From: DATEDA01 sp963827595
GTDB lineage: Bacteria > Pseudomonadota > Gammaproteobacteria > Burkholderiales > SG8-39
DNA length: 64,000 nucleotides
Assembly: GCA_963827595.1 (NCBI GenBank)
Contig: CAWHBT010000008.1
Coordinates: forward strand, 124,001-188,000
Direction of reading: 5' to 3'
A model generated the notes under the pieces. It was not told where the DNA came from and searched no databases. It saw nothing but the letters and a program-made list of their open reading frames with translations. Positions 27,907 through 37,545 of the stretch are shown here, one piece after another (within the stretch, counting starts at the first letter, position 1; every line of letters begins with the position of its first letter). The position numbers were made by a program, and so were the translations under genes.

Positions 27907-29595
27907 ATGTCTGACCGCAAGCACCGCCTCACCGTGGGCGAGCTCGCCGCCGCGTTCCTCGAGCAATGCGGGGTGCACGCCGCGTTCGGCGTGATCTCGA
28001 TCCACAACATGCCGATCCTCGACGCGTTCGGCCGCCGCGCCGCGGCCGCCGCGGCCAAGGGGCAGCCGGCGCCGATCCGGTTCGTGCCCGCGCGGAGCGA
28101 GCCCGGCGCGGTGAACATGGCCGATGCCCACGCGCGGGTCTCCGGCGGGCTCGGCGTCGCCGTGACGAGCACCGGCACCGCGGCCGGCAACGCGTGCGGC
28201 GCGATGGTCGAGGCGCTGACCGCCGGCACCCCGGTCCTGCATCTCACCGGGCAGATCGAGGTGCCCTACCTCGACCGCGACCTCGCCTACATCCACGAGG
28301 CGCCGGAGCAGCTCGACATGCTGCGCGCGGTCTCGAAGGCGGCGTTCCGCGTGCGCAGCGCCGAGACCGCGCTCGGCACGCTCCGCGAGGCGGTCCGCGT
28401 CGCGCTCACCGCGCCGCGGGGACCGGTGAGCGTCGAGATCCCGATCGACATCCAGGCCGCCGAGATCGAGGTCCCGGCCTCGCTCGCGCCGGCCGAGATC
28501 GCGCCGCCGCAGCCGAGCCCCGCCGAGCTCGACGCGCTGGCCGAGCGCCTCGCCCGGGCGCGCCGGCCGCTCCTCTGGCTCGGCGGCGGTGCGCGCCACG
28601 CCGGCGACGCGGTGCGCCGCCTGATCGACCTCGGCTTCGGCGTCGTGACCAGCGTGCAGGGACGCGGCATCGTGCCCGAGGACCACGCGCGCTCGCTCGG
28701 CGCGTTCAATCTGCACGGGCCGGTCGAGACCTTCTACGCGAGCTGCGACGCGATGCTGGTGGTCGGCTCGCGCCTGCGCAGCAACGAGACGCTGATGTAC
28801 AAGCTGAAGCTGCCTCGGCCGCTGTACCGGATCGACGCCGATCCGCAGCAGCAGGGCCGCTGCTACGCCGACGACTTCTTCGTCCGGGGCGACAGCGCCG
28901 CCGCACTCGCGGGGCTGGCGGACCGGCTCACCGGCCGGCTGAAGCCCGACCCGGCGTTCGCGCGCGACCTCGCCGCGGCGCGGGAAGCTGCCGAGAAACT
29001 GGTGCGCGACGGGCTCGGACCGTACGGCGAGCTCGTCGCCGAGCTGCAGCGCGCCGCGGGCCGGAGCTTCGTCTGGGTGAGGGACGTCACCGTCTCCAAC
29101 AGCACCTGGGGCAACCGGAGTCTCCGCATCTTCGGGCCGCGCGACGGCGTCCACGCCCTCGGCGGCGGCATCGGCCAGGGGGTGCAGATGGCCATCGGTG
29201 CCGCGCTCGCGGCCGGCGACCGGAAGACGCTGTGCCTCGTCGGCGACGGCGGGCTGCAGGTCAACATCGGCGAGCTCGCGACGCTCGTGCAGGAGAAGGC
29301 GGACGTCGCGGTGGTGCTGATGAACGACCGCGGCTACGGCGTGATCCGCAACATCCAGGACGCGCAGTACGGCGGGCGGCGCTACTACGCCGATCTCCAC
29401 ACGCCGGACTTCGCGGCGCTCGCGCAGTCGATTGCGTTGCCGTTCCAGCGCGTGCGCAGTCTCGACGGCATCGGCAGCACCCTCAAGGACGCGCTCGCGC
29501 GCCGCGGTCCGGTGCTGATCGAGGTCGACATGACCGCCGTCGGGCCGTTCGCGAAAGCGTTTGCCGGCCCGCCCGTCAAGAAAGCACTGGCATGA
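27907..29595 (+). CDS. Thiamine diphosphate-dependent enzyme (acetolactate synthase/benzoylformate decarboxylase family)
   Basis: 562 residues with the three-domain layout of the POX/ALS/BFD family. The cofactor-activating glutamate is E65 in PARSEPGAVNMADAHAR. The ThDP/metal motif is GDGGLQVNIGELATL to the conserved Asn in LMNDRGYGVI near residue 446-475. No FAD-site evidence visible. Its partner gene downstream is an aldehyde dehydrogenase (4-bp overlap, ATGA), so the likely step is decarboxylation of a 2-oxo acid to an aldehyde that is then oxidised. Confidence 0.9.
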   Translation: MSDRKHRLTVGELAAAFLEQCGVHAAFGVISIHNMPILDAFGRRAAAAAAKGQPAPIRFVPARSEPGAVNMADAHARVSGGLGVAVTSTGTAAGNACGAMVEALTAGTPVLHLTGQIEVPYLDRDLAYIHEAPEQLDMLRAVSKAAFRVRSAETALGTLREAVRVALTAPRGPVSVEIPIDIQAAEIEVPASLAPAEIAPPQPSPAELDALAERLARARRPLLWLGGGARHAGDAVRRLIDLGFGVVTSVQGRGIVPEDHARSLGAFNLHGPVETFYASCDAMLVVGSRLRSNETLMYKLKLPRPLYRIDADPQQQGRCYADDFFVRGDSAAALAGLADRLTGRLKPDPAFARDLAAAREAAEKLVRDGLGPYGELVAELQRAAGRSFVWVRDVTVSNSTWGNRSLRIFGPRDGVHALGGGIGQGVQMAIGAALAAGDRKTLCLVGDGGLQVNIGELATLVQEKADVAVVLMNDRGYGVIRNIQDAQYGGRRYYADLHTPDFAALAQSIALPFQRVRSLDGIGSTLKDALARRGPVLIEVDMTAVGPFAKAFAGPPVKKALA

Positions 29596-31073
29596 ACGTG
29601 CAACCCATCCTGGTCGCCGGCGAGTGGCGCCGCGGGCGAGGCGACGTCTACGCCTCCCGCTATCCCGCCGACGACAGCGTCAACGCCGAGCTCGCCGCGG
29701 CGAGCGTCGCCGACGTCGAGGAGACGATCGCGGCGGCCGACGCCGCCCGGCGCCGGCCCGACTGGGCGGACCTCAAGCCGCACGAGCGGGCAGGCGTCCT
29801 CTACCGCGTCAGCGCGCTGATCCGCGAGCGGGCCGAAGAGCTCGCGCAGCTTCAGCGGCGCGACAACGGCAAGCCGATCAGCGAGACGCGCGCGCTCGTG
29901 GCAAGCGCCGCGGGTACGTTCCAGTTCTTCGCCGCCGCGTGCGAGACGCTCGAGGAGACGCTCACGCCGCCGCGCGGCGACTACCTCACCATGAGCGTGC
30001 ACGAGCCCATGGGCGTGATCGCGGCGATCACGCCCTGGAACTCGCCGATCGCGAGCGAGGCGCAGAAGCTCGCGCCCGCGCTCGCCGCCGGGAACGCCGT
30101 GATCGTGAAGCCGGCCGAGGTCACGCCGCTCGCCGCGCTCGAGCTCGGCCGGATCTGCGAGCAGGCGGGCGTGCCGAAGGGCGTCGTGAGCGTCGTGCCG
30201 GGCAAGGGCTCAGTGATCGGCGACGCGATCGTCAAGCACCCGCTGGTGAAGAAGGTGTCGTTCACGGGCGGCACCACGACCGGCCGGGCGCTCGCCCGTC
30301 TCGCCGCCGACAAGCTGATGCCGGTCACGCTCGAGCTCGGCGGCAAGTCGCCGACCATCGTGCTCGAGGACGCCGACCTCGACCACGCGGTGGCCGGGGT
30401 GCTCTTCGGCATCTTCAGCTCCTCGGGCGAGTCGTGCATCGCCGGCTCGCGGCTCTTCGTGCACCAGTCGATCTATGGCCCGTTTCTCGACCGGCTGGCG
30501 GCCGGCGCGGCGGCCCTGCGGGTGGGCGACCCCGCCGACGCGAGCACCCAGATGGGCCCGCTCATCACGGCGAAGCACCGCGAGTCGATCGAGCGCTACG
30601 TCCAGCTCGGGCTGGACGAGGGCGGCAAGCTCGTCACGGGCGGCGAGCGTCCCAAGGGCGGGCTCTACGACCGCGGCTGGTTCTACCGGCCGACCATCCT
30701 CAGTGGCCTCGCGAACGACGCGCGCATCTGCCAGGAGGAGATCTTCGGGCCGGTGCTCGTCGCCCTGCCCTTCCGCGACGAGGCGGACCTCCTCGCGCAG
30801 GCGAACGACAGCGTGTACGGCCTCGCGGCCGGGATCTGGACGCGCGACTACAAGCGCGCATGGCGGATCGCGCGCGCCCTCGAGACCGGCACGGTGTGGA
30901 TCAACACCTACAAGCAGTTCTCGATCTCGACGCCCTTCACCGGCATCAAGGAGAGCGGGCTGGGGATCGAGAAGGGGCGGCTCGGGATCCTGCAGTACCA
31001 GCACCAGAAGAGCCTGTACTGGGGCCTGAACGAGCAGCCGCTCCCCTGGGCGCGTAGTGAGAGGACGCAATGA
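29592..31073 (+). CDS. Aldehyde dehydrogenase
   Basis: 493 residues. NAD(P)-binding segment ITPWNSPIASEAQKLAPALA, KPAEVTPLAALEL, FTGGTTTGRALA; the general base is in TLELGGKSPTIV and the catalytic cysteine in SSGESCIAGSRL. Close to betaine-aldehyde/gamma-aminobutyraldehyde-like ALDHs. Start overlaps the ThDP gene stop and its own stop overlaps the VOC gene start (ATGA), so the three are translationally coupled. Confidence 0.93.
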   Translation: MNVQPILVAGEWRRGRGDVYASRYPADDSVNAELAAASVADVEETIAAADAARRRPDWADLKPHERAGVLYRVSALIRERAEELAQLQRRDNGKPISETRALVASAAGTFQFFAAACETLEETLTPPRGDYLTMSVHEPMGVIAAITPWNSPIASEAQKLAPALAAGNAVIVKPAEVTPLAALELGRICEQAGVPKGVVSVVPGKGSVIGDAIVKHPLVKKVSFTGGTTTGRALARLAADKLMPVTLELGGKSPTIVLEDADLDHAVAGVLFGIFSSSGESCIAGSRLFVHQSIYGPFLDRLAAGAAALRVGDPADASTQMGPLITAKHRESIERYVQLGLDEGGKLVTGGERPKGGLYDRGWFYRPTILSGLANDARICQEEIFGPVLVALPFRDEADLLAQANDSVYGLAAGIWTRDYKRAWRIARALETGTVWINTYKQFSISTPFTGIKESGLGIEKGRLGILQYQHQKSLYWGLNEQPLPWARSERTQ

Positions 31074-31996
31074 TTCTCGGGATCGACCGCATCATCTACG
31101 GCGTCGCGGACCTCGCGACGTGCCGCAGGTTCTTCCTCGACTGGGGCCTCGCGCTCGTCCGGGAGGACGAGGGCGCGCTCGACTTCGAGACGCTGAACGG
31201 CTGCGAGGTCCTCGTCCGCCGCACGGAGGACCCCCGGCTGCCGCCCGCGATCGAGCCCGGTTCGACGCTGCGGGAGGTGATCTGGGGCGTGCCGGGCGGC
31301 GCGGATCTCGACCGCCTGCGCGGCGCGCTCGGCGACGAGCCGAATGGCGGCAGAGGACGAAACGCTGCGCACCGCCGACCCCAACGGCCTCGGCCTCGGC
31401 TTCCGCATCACCCGCAAGCGCGCGATCGACGTGAAGGGCGTCCCGATCAACGCCTGGGGCCAGGCCGGGCGCGGCGTGAACCGCCGGAGCACCTTCTACG
31501 AGCGCGCCGAGCCGATCGAGGTCGGCCACGTCGTGTTCTTCACCGATCGTCTCGCCGAGGCGGAGCGCTTCTACGTCGAGCGGCTCGGCGTTCTGCGTGT
31601 CCGACCGCTATCCCGGACGGGGTCTGTTCCTCCGCTGCGCGCCCGAGGGCGGGCACCACGACCTCTTCCTCCTGCAGCCGCCGGTCGCGAAGCGCGGCCT
31701 GAACCACGTCGCGTTCGCGGTGCGCGACGTCCACGAGGTGTTCGGCGGCGGCCTCCACATCAGCCGCTGCGGCTGGGAAACCGAGCTCGGCCCCGGCCGG
31801 CACCCGATCTCCTCGGCGTACTTCTGGTACGTGAAGAACCCGGCCGGCGGCGCTCATCGAGTACTACACCGACGAGGACCAGCTCGACGGCGCGTGGGAG
31901 CCGCGCGAGTTCCAGCAGGCGCCGGAGGTGTTCGCCGAGTGGGCGGTGATCGGCGGCATCGACGGCAAGAGCCGCCGCGCCAAGGCGGCGCCGTAA
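31070..31996 (+). CDS. Two-domain VOC/extradiol dioxygenase-like protein, three frame breaks
   Basis: Collinear pieces in three frames together give about 308 residues: domain 1 (GIDRIIYGVADLATCRRFFL to TLREVIWGVPGG), then VGHVVFFTDRLAEAERFYVE, SDRYPGRGLFLRC, GLNHVAFAVRDVHEVF, and LIEYYTDEDQLDGAWEPREF to the TAA at 31994. Breaks are near 31350, 31592 and 31850, each fixed by removing one base (for example GGC-TTC-TGC instead of GGCGTTCTGC). Candidate metal ligands of domain 2 are the His in VGHVVFF, the His in LNHVAFAV and the Glu in LIEYY, the extradiol-type triad. ATG overlaps the ALDH stop. Confidence 0.75.
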
Positions 31997-33206
31997 ATGA
32001 GCGGCATCGCGATCATCGGCGCCGGCCAGGCCGGCGGCTGGGTGGCGAAGACGTTGCGCGCGGAAGGCTACGCGGGCCGCATCACGCTGCTCGGCGACGA
32101 ACCGCATCCGCCGCACGAGCGCCCGCCGCTGTCGAAGGCGGTCCTCGCCGGCGCGGCCGCCCCCGAGAGTACGCACCTCTTCAAGCCCGAGGACTTCGCG
32201 AAGCTCGGCCTCGACTTTCGCCCCGCGACCACCGCGATCGGGATCGACCGCGCGGCGAAGCGCGTCGCGCTCGAATCGGGCGAGCCGATCGGCTACGACC
32301 GACTCGTTCTTTGCACCGGCAGCCGCGTCCGTAAGCTCCCCGTTCCCGGGGCTGATTCGCCGCAGGTGCTCTACCTTCGCACGATCGACGACGCGGCCCG
32401 CCTCCGCGCGCACCTCGGCACCGGCAAGCATCTCGTCGTCATCGGCGGCGGCTGGATCGGGCTCGAAGTCGCGGCGACCGCCCGCAAGGGCGGCGCGGCA
32501 GTCACCGTCATCGAAGCGCTCGACCGCGTGTGCGCCCGCGCCGTGCCGCCGGAGGTCTCGCGCCACCTCGAGGCGCTCCACCGGCGCCACGGCGTCGAGC
32601 TCGTCCTCGGGCAAGGGGTCGAGGGGATCGAGGAAAGCGGCGGCCGCGTCGCGGTCGTGCTCGCCGACCGACGGCGGATCGTCGGCGACGCGATTGCGGT
32701 CGGCATCGGCATCGCGCCGAACGTCGAGCTCGCGCGTGACGCCGACCTCGCCGTCGACAACGGTGTCGTCGTCGACGAACAGTGCCGCACCTCGGATCCC
32801 GACATCTTCGCCGCCGGCGACTGCGCGAACCTGCCGCTCGCCTGCCTGGGCCGGCGGGTGCGGCTCGAATGCTGGGCGAACGCCCAGAACCAGGCGATCG
32901 TCGCCGCGAAGGCGGCGCTCGGGCAGGACGTCCGCTACGACGAGCTGCCGTGGTTCTGGTCGGATCAGTACGACGTGAACCTGCAGATCCTCGGGTTGCC
33001 CGCCCGCTGGCCGGAGCCGGTGGTGCGCGGCGATCCGGCGAGCGGCAGCTTCTCGCATTTCTACCTCGACGGCGAGCGCATCGCCGCGATCGTTTCGGTC
33101 AACGCGCCGCGGGACCTCCGCGCCGCGAAGAAGCTCGTCGAGACCCGGAAAGCCCGTCCCCGCCGCGAGCCTCGCGGATCCGGCAGTGCAATTGCAACGC
33201 CTGTAA
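31997..33206 (+). CDS. FAD-dependent ferredoxin reductase, frame broken near its C-terminus
   Basis: About 403 residues. FAD motif IAIIGAGQAGGWVAKTL, NAD motif LVVIGGGWIGLEVAATARKG, and the second FAD segment CRTSDPDIFAAGDCANLPL; reductase C-terminal domain with PWFWSDQYDVNLQILGLP. This is the reductase type of Rieske oxygenase systems. The frame as given runs on without a stop into the next gene. Removing one A from AAA at 33149-33151 yields ETRKPVPAASLADPAVQLQR and a TAA at 33204-33206, the expected end. Starts directly after the VOC stop. Confidence 0.9.
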
Positions 33207-33229
33207 CCGTCCTCATCAGGAGACATGAC

Positions 33230-34207
33230 ATGACCGCAAGACGATCGACCTCCCGGCTCGCCGCGCTCGCGGCGGCGCTCGCGTTCGCCGGCACGTCAGC
33301 GCTGGCGCAGCAGACCTACCCCGCCAAGCCGGTCAGGATCATCGTGCCGTTCCCGCCCGGCGGCTCCGCCGATCTGGTGGCGCGCACCGTCGGCCAGAAG
33401 TTCACCGAGAACACCAAGCAGCCGATGATCGTCGAGAACCGGCCGGGCGCGGACACGATCATCGCGATGCAGGCGGTCGCGAGCGCCCCCGCGGACGGCT
33501 ACACCGTCGGCTACGCGATCGGCTCCGCGCTCACGATGAACCCGACGCTCTACGGGAAGCTGCCGTACGACCCGACCAAGGACTTCGCGCCGGTCACGCT
33601 CATCGTCAACAATCCGCTCGCGCTGGTCGTGCATCCTTCGGTGCCGGCGAAGACTGCGAAGGAGCTCGCCGACTACATCAAGGCGAACCCGGACAAGCTC
33701 TTCTACGGCCAGGCCAACATCGTCGCGAAGGTGGCCACCGAAGCGTTCGCGGCGGCGGCCGGCGGGAAGATGGTCGAGGTGCCCTACAAGGGCAGCACGC
33801 CGAACGTGCAGGATCTGATCCTGGGGCGGGTCCAGGTCGCGATCGAACCGGTCGCGACCGTGCTGCCGTACGTGAAGGACGGGAAGCTTCGCGCGCTCGC
33901 GGTGACCGACAGTCAGCGCTCGAAGGCATTCCCCGACCTGCCGACCGTCGCCGAGAGCGGCGTGCAGGGCTACTCGTTCAACAACTGGCACGCGATCCTG
34001 GTCCCCGCCGCTACGCCGAAGGAGACCGTGAGCGCGCTCCAGGCCGAGATCACCAAGGCGGCCAGGCATCCCGACGTGGTGGCGAAGCTCGCGCCGCTCG
34101 GCGTCGAGGTCGTCGCCGGTTCGCCGGAGGAGCTGCAGAAGCGCGCGGCGAGCGAGCGCGAGCACTGGGCGAAGCAGATCAAGGCGCTGGGGATCAAGGT
34201 CGAGTGA
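33230..34207 (+). CDS. Bug/TctC-type tripartite tricarboxylate transporter solute-binding protein
   Basis: 325 residues. AGGAG lies 8 bp before the ATG at 33230. Signal peptide LAALAAALAFAGTSALAQQ, then the family start YPAKPVRIIVPFPPGGSADL, VENRPGADTIIAMQAVASAP, and ADGYTVGYA. Periplasmic protein that captures a carboxylate for a TctA/TctB permease; no permease genes are present, as is usual for the many orphan Bug genes in Burkholderiales. Probably binds the substrate or an intermediate of the cluster upstream. Apparent fusion to the reductase is due to the frame break there. Confidence 0.93.
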   Translation: MTARRSTSRLAALAAALAFAGTSALAQQTYPAKPVRIIVPFPPGGSADLVARTVGQKFTENTKQPMIVENRPGADTIIAMQAVASAPADGYTVGYAIGSALTMNPTLYGKLPYDPTKDFAPVTLIVNNPLALVVHPSVPAKTAKELADYIKANPDKLFYGQANIVAKVATEAFAAAAGGKMVEVPYKGSTPNVQDLILGRVQVAIEPVATVLPYVKDGKLRALAVTDSQRSKAFPDLPTVAESGVQGYSFNNWHAILVPAATPKETVSALQAEITKAARHPDVVAKLAPLGVEVVAGSPEELQKRAASEREHWAKQIKALGIKVE

Positions 34208-34267
34208 ACGGCGGACCCGCTCGCGGTCGGTCGGCGGCGGCCCGGCCGCAAGCGACGCCCGGCTGCC

Positions 34268-34292
34268 TCCGGACCGCGTGGCGCGGTCCGGA
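34268..34292. terminator. Bidirectional terminator hairpin between convergent operons
   Basis: Perfect 11-bp stem TCCGGACCGCG/CGCGGTCCGGA with a TGG loop, between the Bug gene (+) and the Gfo/Idh gene (-). Only short T-rich sequence follows (ATCATTGCTT), but the stem is the strongest in the region. Confidence 0.65.
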
Positions 34293-34300
34293 TCATTGCT

Positions 34301-35419
34301 TCAGGCGCGTGCCTGCTCGTCCGCGGGGGTGATCGGCAGACGCACCGGTCGCCGGAGCCGCGCCGAGACGTCGAAGGCCTTGGTGAGCATCAGCCGGTCG
34401 TGGCCGTCGGCGGCGCTCGCGTGCTGCGTCGGCAGTCCCAGGGCAAGGCGGTTGAGCCACGACTCAGTCTCCTCCCTCATCGGGCCGCGGAGCTCGCCAA
34501 GGGCAACGTCGCCCGGCGGATAGCTCGCGAGAAAATCGACCCGCCTCGACTGGTCAGGCGCATACCCCTCACCCTGGGACTTCGATGTCGCGAGCACGAT
34601 GTCGCGATGCGTATCGTCGATGGTCAGCACCCCTTCGGTGCCGACGACGCCCACCTCGAGGCTGTACACCGCCCCCGGCCACACGACCGGCAATGCCCAC
34701 GAGATCGCCGAGTGATACAGCGTGCCGTCGGCGAAGACGATGGTGCCCGCGGTCGCGTCGATGCCGCGGAATTCCGGGCCGAGCGCCCGGTCGACCGAGC
34801 GCGCGTACACCTCGACCGGCTGCTTTCCCTCCATCATCCACATGACGATGTCGAGGGCGTGGGTGCCCGAGATCACCATCGGCGAGATCCGGCTCGGGTC
34901 GGCGGTGCGCCGGTAGTTGTCGATCGCCACCAGCCGGTTCATGAACGCGCGCGAGGTGACCAGCGTCACGTCGCCGAGGCTGCCGGTGCGCACCTTTTCC
35001 TTCGCGACCAGCCACCGCCGCCGGAACCGCTGCGTGTACCCGACGACCGCGTCCACGCCCGCCTGACCGATCGCCGCCAGCACCCGCTCGGACTCGGCGA
35101 GCTCGGTGGCGAGCGGCTTCTCGATGAAGAGCGCGAGCTTGCGCTCGAGCGCCGCGAGGATCGGATCGACGTGCAGATGCTCGTCGGTCGAGATGATCGC
35201 CGCCGTCGCCTCGGGCCGCCGGAGCAGCTCGCGGTGGTCGCCGGTCACGAAGTCCGCGCGGATCTTCTCGGCGACCAGCTTCGCCCGCTCCTGGTTCTTC
35301 TCGGCGATCCCGATCCAGTCCACCTGGGCGTGGCGCGCCGCGATCTCGCCGCGGATCAGCCCGATCCGCCCCGCCCCCACGATGGCGAGGCCGATGCGCT
35401 TCGGGTCCTTCCGCGGCAT
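34301..35419 (-). CDS. Gfo/Idh/MocA-family oxidoreductase
   Basis: 372 residues. NAD(P)-binding motif AIVGAGRIGLIRGEIAARHA, the EKP motif in ALFIEKPLATELAESE and the substrate-domain sequence SGTHALDIVMWMMEGK with the conserved His in the H-A-L-D position. Such enzymes oxidise or reduce sugar-like, inositol-like or other cyclic alcohols. It is 7 bp downstream of a second member of the same family (35427), forming a two-gene unit divergent from a LysR gene. Confidence 0.9.
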   Translation of the reverse strand: MPRKDPKRIGLAIVGAGRIGLIRGEIAARHAQVDWIGIAEKNQERAKLVAEKIRADFVTGDHRELLRRPEATAAIISTDEHLHVDPILAALERKLALFIEKPLATELAESERVLAAIGQAGVDAVVGYTQRFRRRWLVAKEKVRTGSLGDVTLVTSRAFMNRLVAIDNYRRTADPSRISPMVISGTHALDIVMWMMEGKQPVEVYARSVDRALGPEFRGIDATAGTIVFADGTLYHSAISWALPVVWPGAVYSLEVGVVGTEGVLTIDDTHRDIVLATSKSQGEGYAPDQSRRVDFLASYPPGDVALGELRGPMREETESWLNRLALGLPTQHASAADGHDRLMLTKAFDVSARLRRPVRLPITPADEQARA

Positions 35420-35426
35420 CGCCCGA

Positions 35427-36488
35427 TCAGGCCGCCGCGCGCCGCGCCGCCGCGGGCAGCGGCAGATCGACCGGCGCGTTGCGCTCGGCCGAGAGATCCG
35501 CGGCCATGTAGACCTCCATCACCATGCGCGCGTGCTCGGGCGTCACGAGGACCGGCCGGTCGAGCGCGACCGCCTCGACGAAGTGGACCGTCTCGGCCGC
35601 CATCGGCCCGGCGTACACGTGCTCGACCCGCTCGCCGGGCATGGTCGACATCGGCAGCACCATGCCCTTCTGCATCGTGTTGAGCACGACGTCCTTGTGG
35701 CTGTCGTCGACGAGCAGCGCCCCCTCGGTCCCGAGGAACTCGATCCAGGTGGTCGAGAAGTTCGGGTATCCCGGCGGCAGGCTCCAGCCGCCGCCCACGA
35801 CGAACGCCAGCCCGCTGTCCATCGTCACCGTGATCCACTGGCAATCGGGGATCGCCGCGCCGGTCGCGGCCTGCATCGCGCCGAACGCGACCTGGGAGTA
35901 GACGCGGACCGGCTTCGCCGGCTCCAGGCACCACAGGACGAAGTCGAGGTCGTGGGTCGACTCCATCGCCGCCGGCGACACGTTGCCGCGGCCGGTGATC
36001 TTCTGCCCGAGGCCGCGCGTGATGTGGCGGCTCACGAGCGCGCTGACCGGCTTGCCGATCGTGCCGTCGCTCACGCATTTCTTCACGTAGGCGAACTTCG
36101 GGTTGAAGCGCTGGGAATAGCCGATCGTGAACTTCAGGCCGCTCCGCCGGGCGAGCCCGATCAGCTCGTCGGCCTCGTCGAGCGCGAGCGCGATCGGTTT
36201 CTCGAGGAACACGTGCTTGCCGGCGGCGAGCGCGTCCCGGGTCATCGGGTAGTGCGTCGTCTCGGGCGTCGCCGAGACGACGATGGCGTCGATCTCCGCG
36301 TTCCGCAGCAGCTCGCGGTAGTCGCCGGTCGCGGTCTTGGCACCGGTCTTGCCGGCGATCTCGCGCAGCCGCTCGGGGCGGATCTCCGCGATGTGCAGGC
36401 TCCTGACGAGGGGATGGGCGGCACAGGTCTCCGCCCGGATCCCGCCGCACCAGCCGGTGCCGATGATTCCCACGCCGATCGGTTTCAT
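35427..36488 (-). CDS. Gfo/Idh/MocA-family oxidoreductase
   Basis: 353 residues from the ATG at 36488; the upstream extension of the frame is not coding. Motifs GIIGTGWCGGIRAETCAAHP, VFLEKPIALALDEADE and a DLDFVLWCLEPAKPVRVY substrate segment. Only moderate similarity to the gene downstream, so they are probably paralogs with different steps or a heteromeric pair. Divergent from the LysR gene with a 92-bp control region. Confidence 0.9.
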   Translation of the reverse strand: MKPIGVGIIGTGWCGGIRAETCAAHPLVRSLHIAEIRPERLREIAGKTGAKTATGDYRELLRNAEIDAIVVSATPETTHYPMTRDALAAGKHVFLEKPIALALDEADELIGLARRSGLKFTIGYSQRFNPKFAYVKKCVSDGTIGKPVSALVSRHITRGLGQKITGRGNVSPAAMESTHDLDFVLWCLEPAKPVRVYSQVAFGAMQAATGAAIPDCQWITVTMDSGLAFVVGGGWSLPPGYPNFSTTWIEFLGTEGALLVDDSHKDVVLNTMQKGMVLPMSTMPGERVEHVYAGPMAAETVHFVEAVALDRPVLVTPEHARMVMEVYMAADLSAERNAPVDLPLPAAARRAAA

Positions 36489-36580
36489 GCCGGAGGCTCC
36501 CTCGAGGTCGCCCGGGATGAGATCACGGCCCGGGGCGCGGCACAAATGCGCGCGGGTTATCATCGCCATGCCGAACGTGC

Positions 36581-37540
36581 ATGGCTCGCGGGGACCGCTT
36601 GGACTTCTGGAGCATGAAGTGCTTCGTGCAGGTCGCCGACCGCGGCAGCATCACGCACGCCGCCGACGACCTCGGCATCACCCAGCCGGCGCTCACGCGG
36701 CGCATCCACCAGCTCGAGAACGAGCTCGGCGTCGCCCTCTTCGACCGCCGGCCGCGGGGGATCCGCCTGACCGGCCCCGGGCGCGACCTGGTCGAGCATG
36801 CGCGCCGGATCCTCCGGGAGGTCACGCTTGCCGAGGGGCACGTGAAGCGCGCGCGCGTCACCGCACGAGGCCGGGTGGTGCTCGGGACCTCGCCAACGCT
36901 CGCGCCGCTGCTCCTGCCGGGGTGCGTCGCGCGCGCGCGCGCCGAGTGCCCGTCGGTCACGCTCCGGGTCGTGGAGGAATTCAGCGCCCAGCTGTACGAC
37001 GACCTGCTCTCCGGGCGGATCGACGTGGCCGTGCTCACCAACCCGTCCCACTCGCGCAGCCTGACGTTCTCGCCGCTGCTTTCGGAGCCCGTCGTCGTGT
37101 TCGCCGCGGTCGCCGACCGCGGCATGAAGCGCAGCTACAGCGTCACCGAGCTCTGCCGCACCCCGCTCATCCTGACCTCCGCGATACGGACGCTCGTCGA
37201 CCGGCAGCTCGCTCGGTTCGGGGCGGAGCTCGCCGCCGAGGCGGAGATCGATTCGATCGAGGCGATCCGCCGCATGGTGCTCGCCGGCGAGGGGATCACG
37301 GTGCTACCGGTGTCGACGCTCCACGACGATCTCGTCGCTGGCCGGTGCGCCGCCTACCCGGTGGACGATGCGAACCTGCACCGGATCCTGGTGCTCGCGC
37401 ACGCGGCGGCGCAGCCGCGAACGCCGGCGATCGACGAAGTGCTACGCCTGGTCCGGACGGAGATCGACCGGCTCGCCCGGCTCGGGATCTTTCACCTGCC
37501 CGCGCCCCGGCGCGAGGGCCGGCGCGCCGCCCGGCGCTGA
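36581..37540 (+). CDS. LysR-family transcriptional regulator
   Basis: 319 residues (308 if the Met at 36614 is used). Winged helix FWSMKCFVQVADRGSITHA and ADDLGITQPALTRRIHQLEN, then an effector domain with VVLGTSPTLAPLLLPGCVAR and GRIDVAVLTNP. Divergent from the gfo pair and convergent with the CocE-type hydrolase gene (5 bp apart). Likely controls the gfo pair. Confidence 0.9.
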   Translation: MARGDRLDFWSMKCFVQVADRGSITHAADDLGITQPALTRRIHQLENELGVALFDRRPRGIRLTGPGRDLVEHARRILREVTLAEGHVKRARVTARGRVVLGTSPTLAPLLLPGCVARARAECPSVTLRVVEEFSAQLYDDLLSGRIDVAVLTNPSHSRSLTFSPLLSEPVVVFAAVADRGMKRSYSVTELCRTPLILTSAIRTLVDRQLARFGAELAAEAEIDSIEAIRRMVLAGEGITVLPVSTLHDDLVAGRCAAYPVDDANLHRILVLAHAAAQPRTPAIDEVLRLVRTEIDRLARLGIFHLPAPRREGRRAARR

Positions 37541-37545
37541 GCGAG

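Noticed and set aside
31997..34207. A single 736-residue fusion of ferredoxin reductase and Bug binding protein
   Set aside because: Removing one A from the run at 33149-33151 gives the reductase its normal end (TAA at 33204), and the Bug gene has its own AGGAG site, ATG and signal peptide. The fusion is a frame-break artefact.
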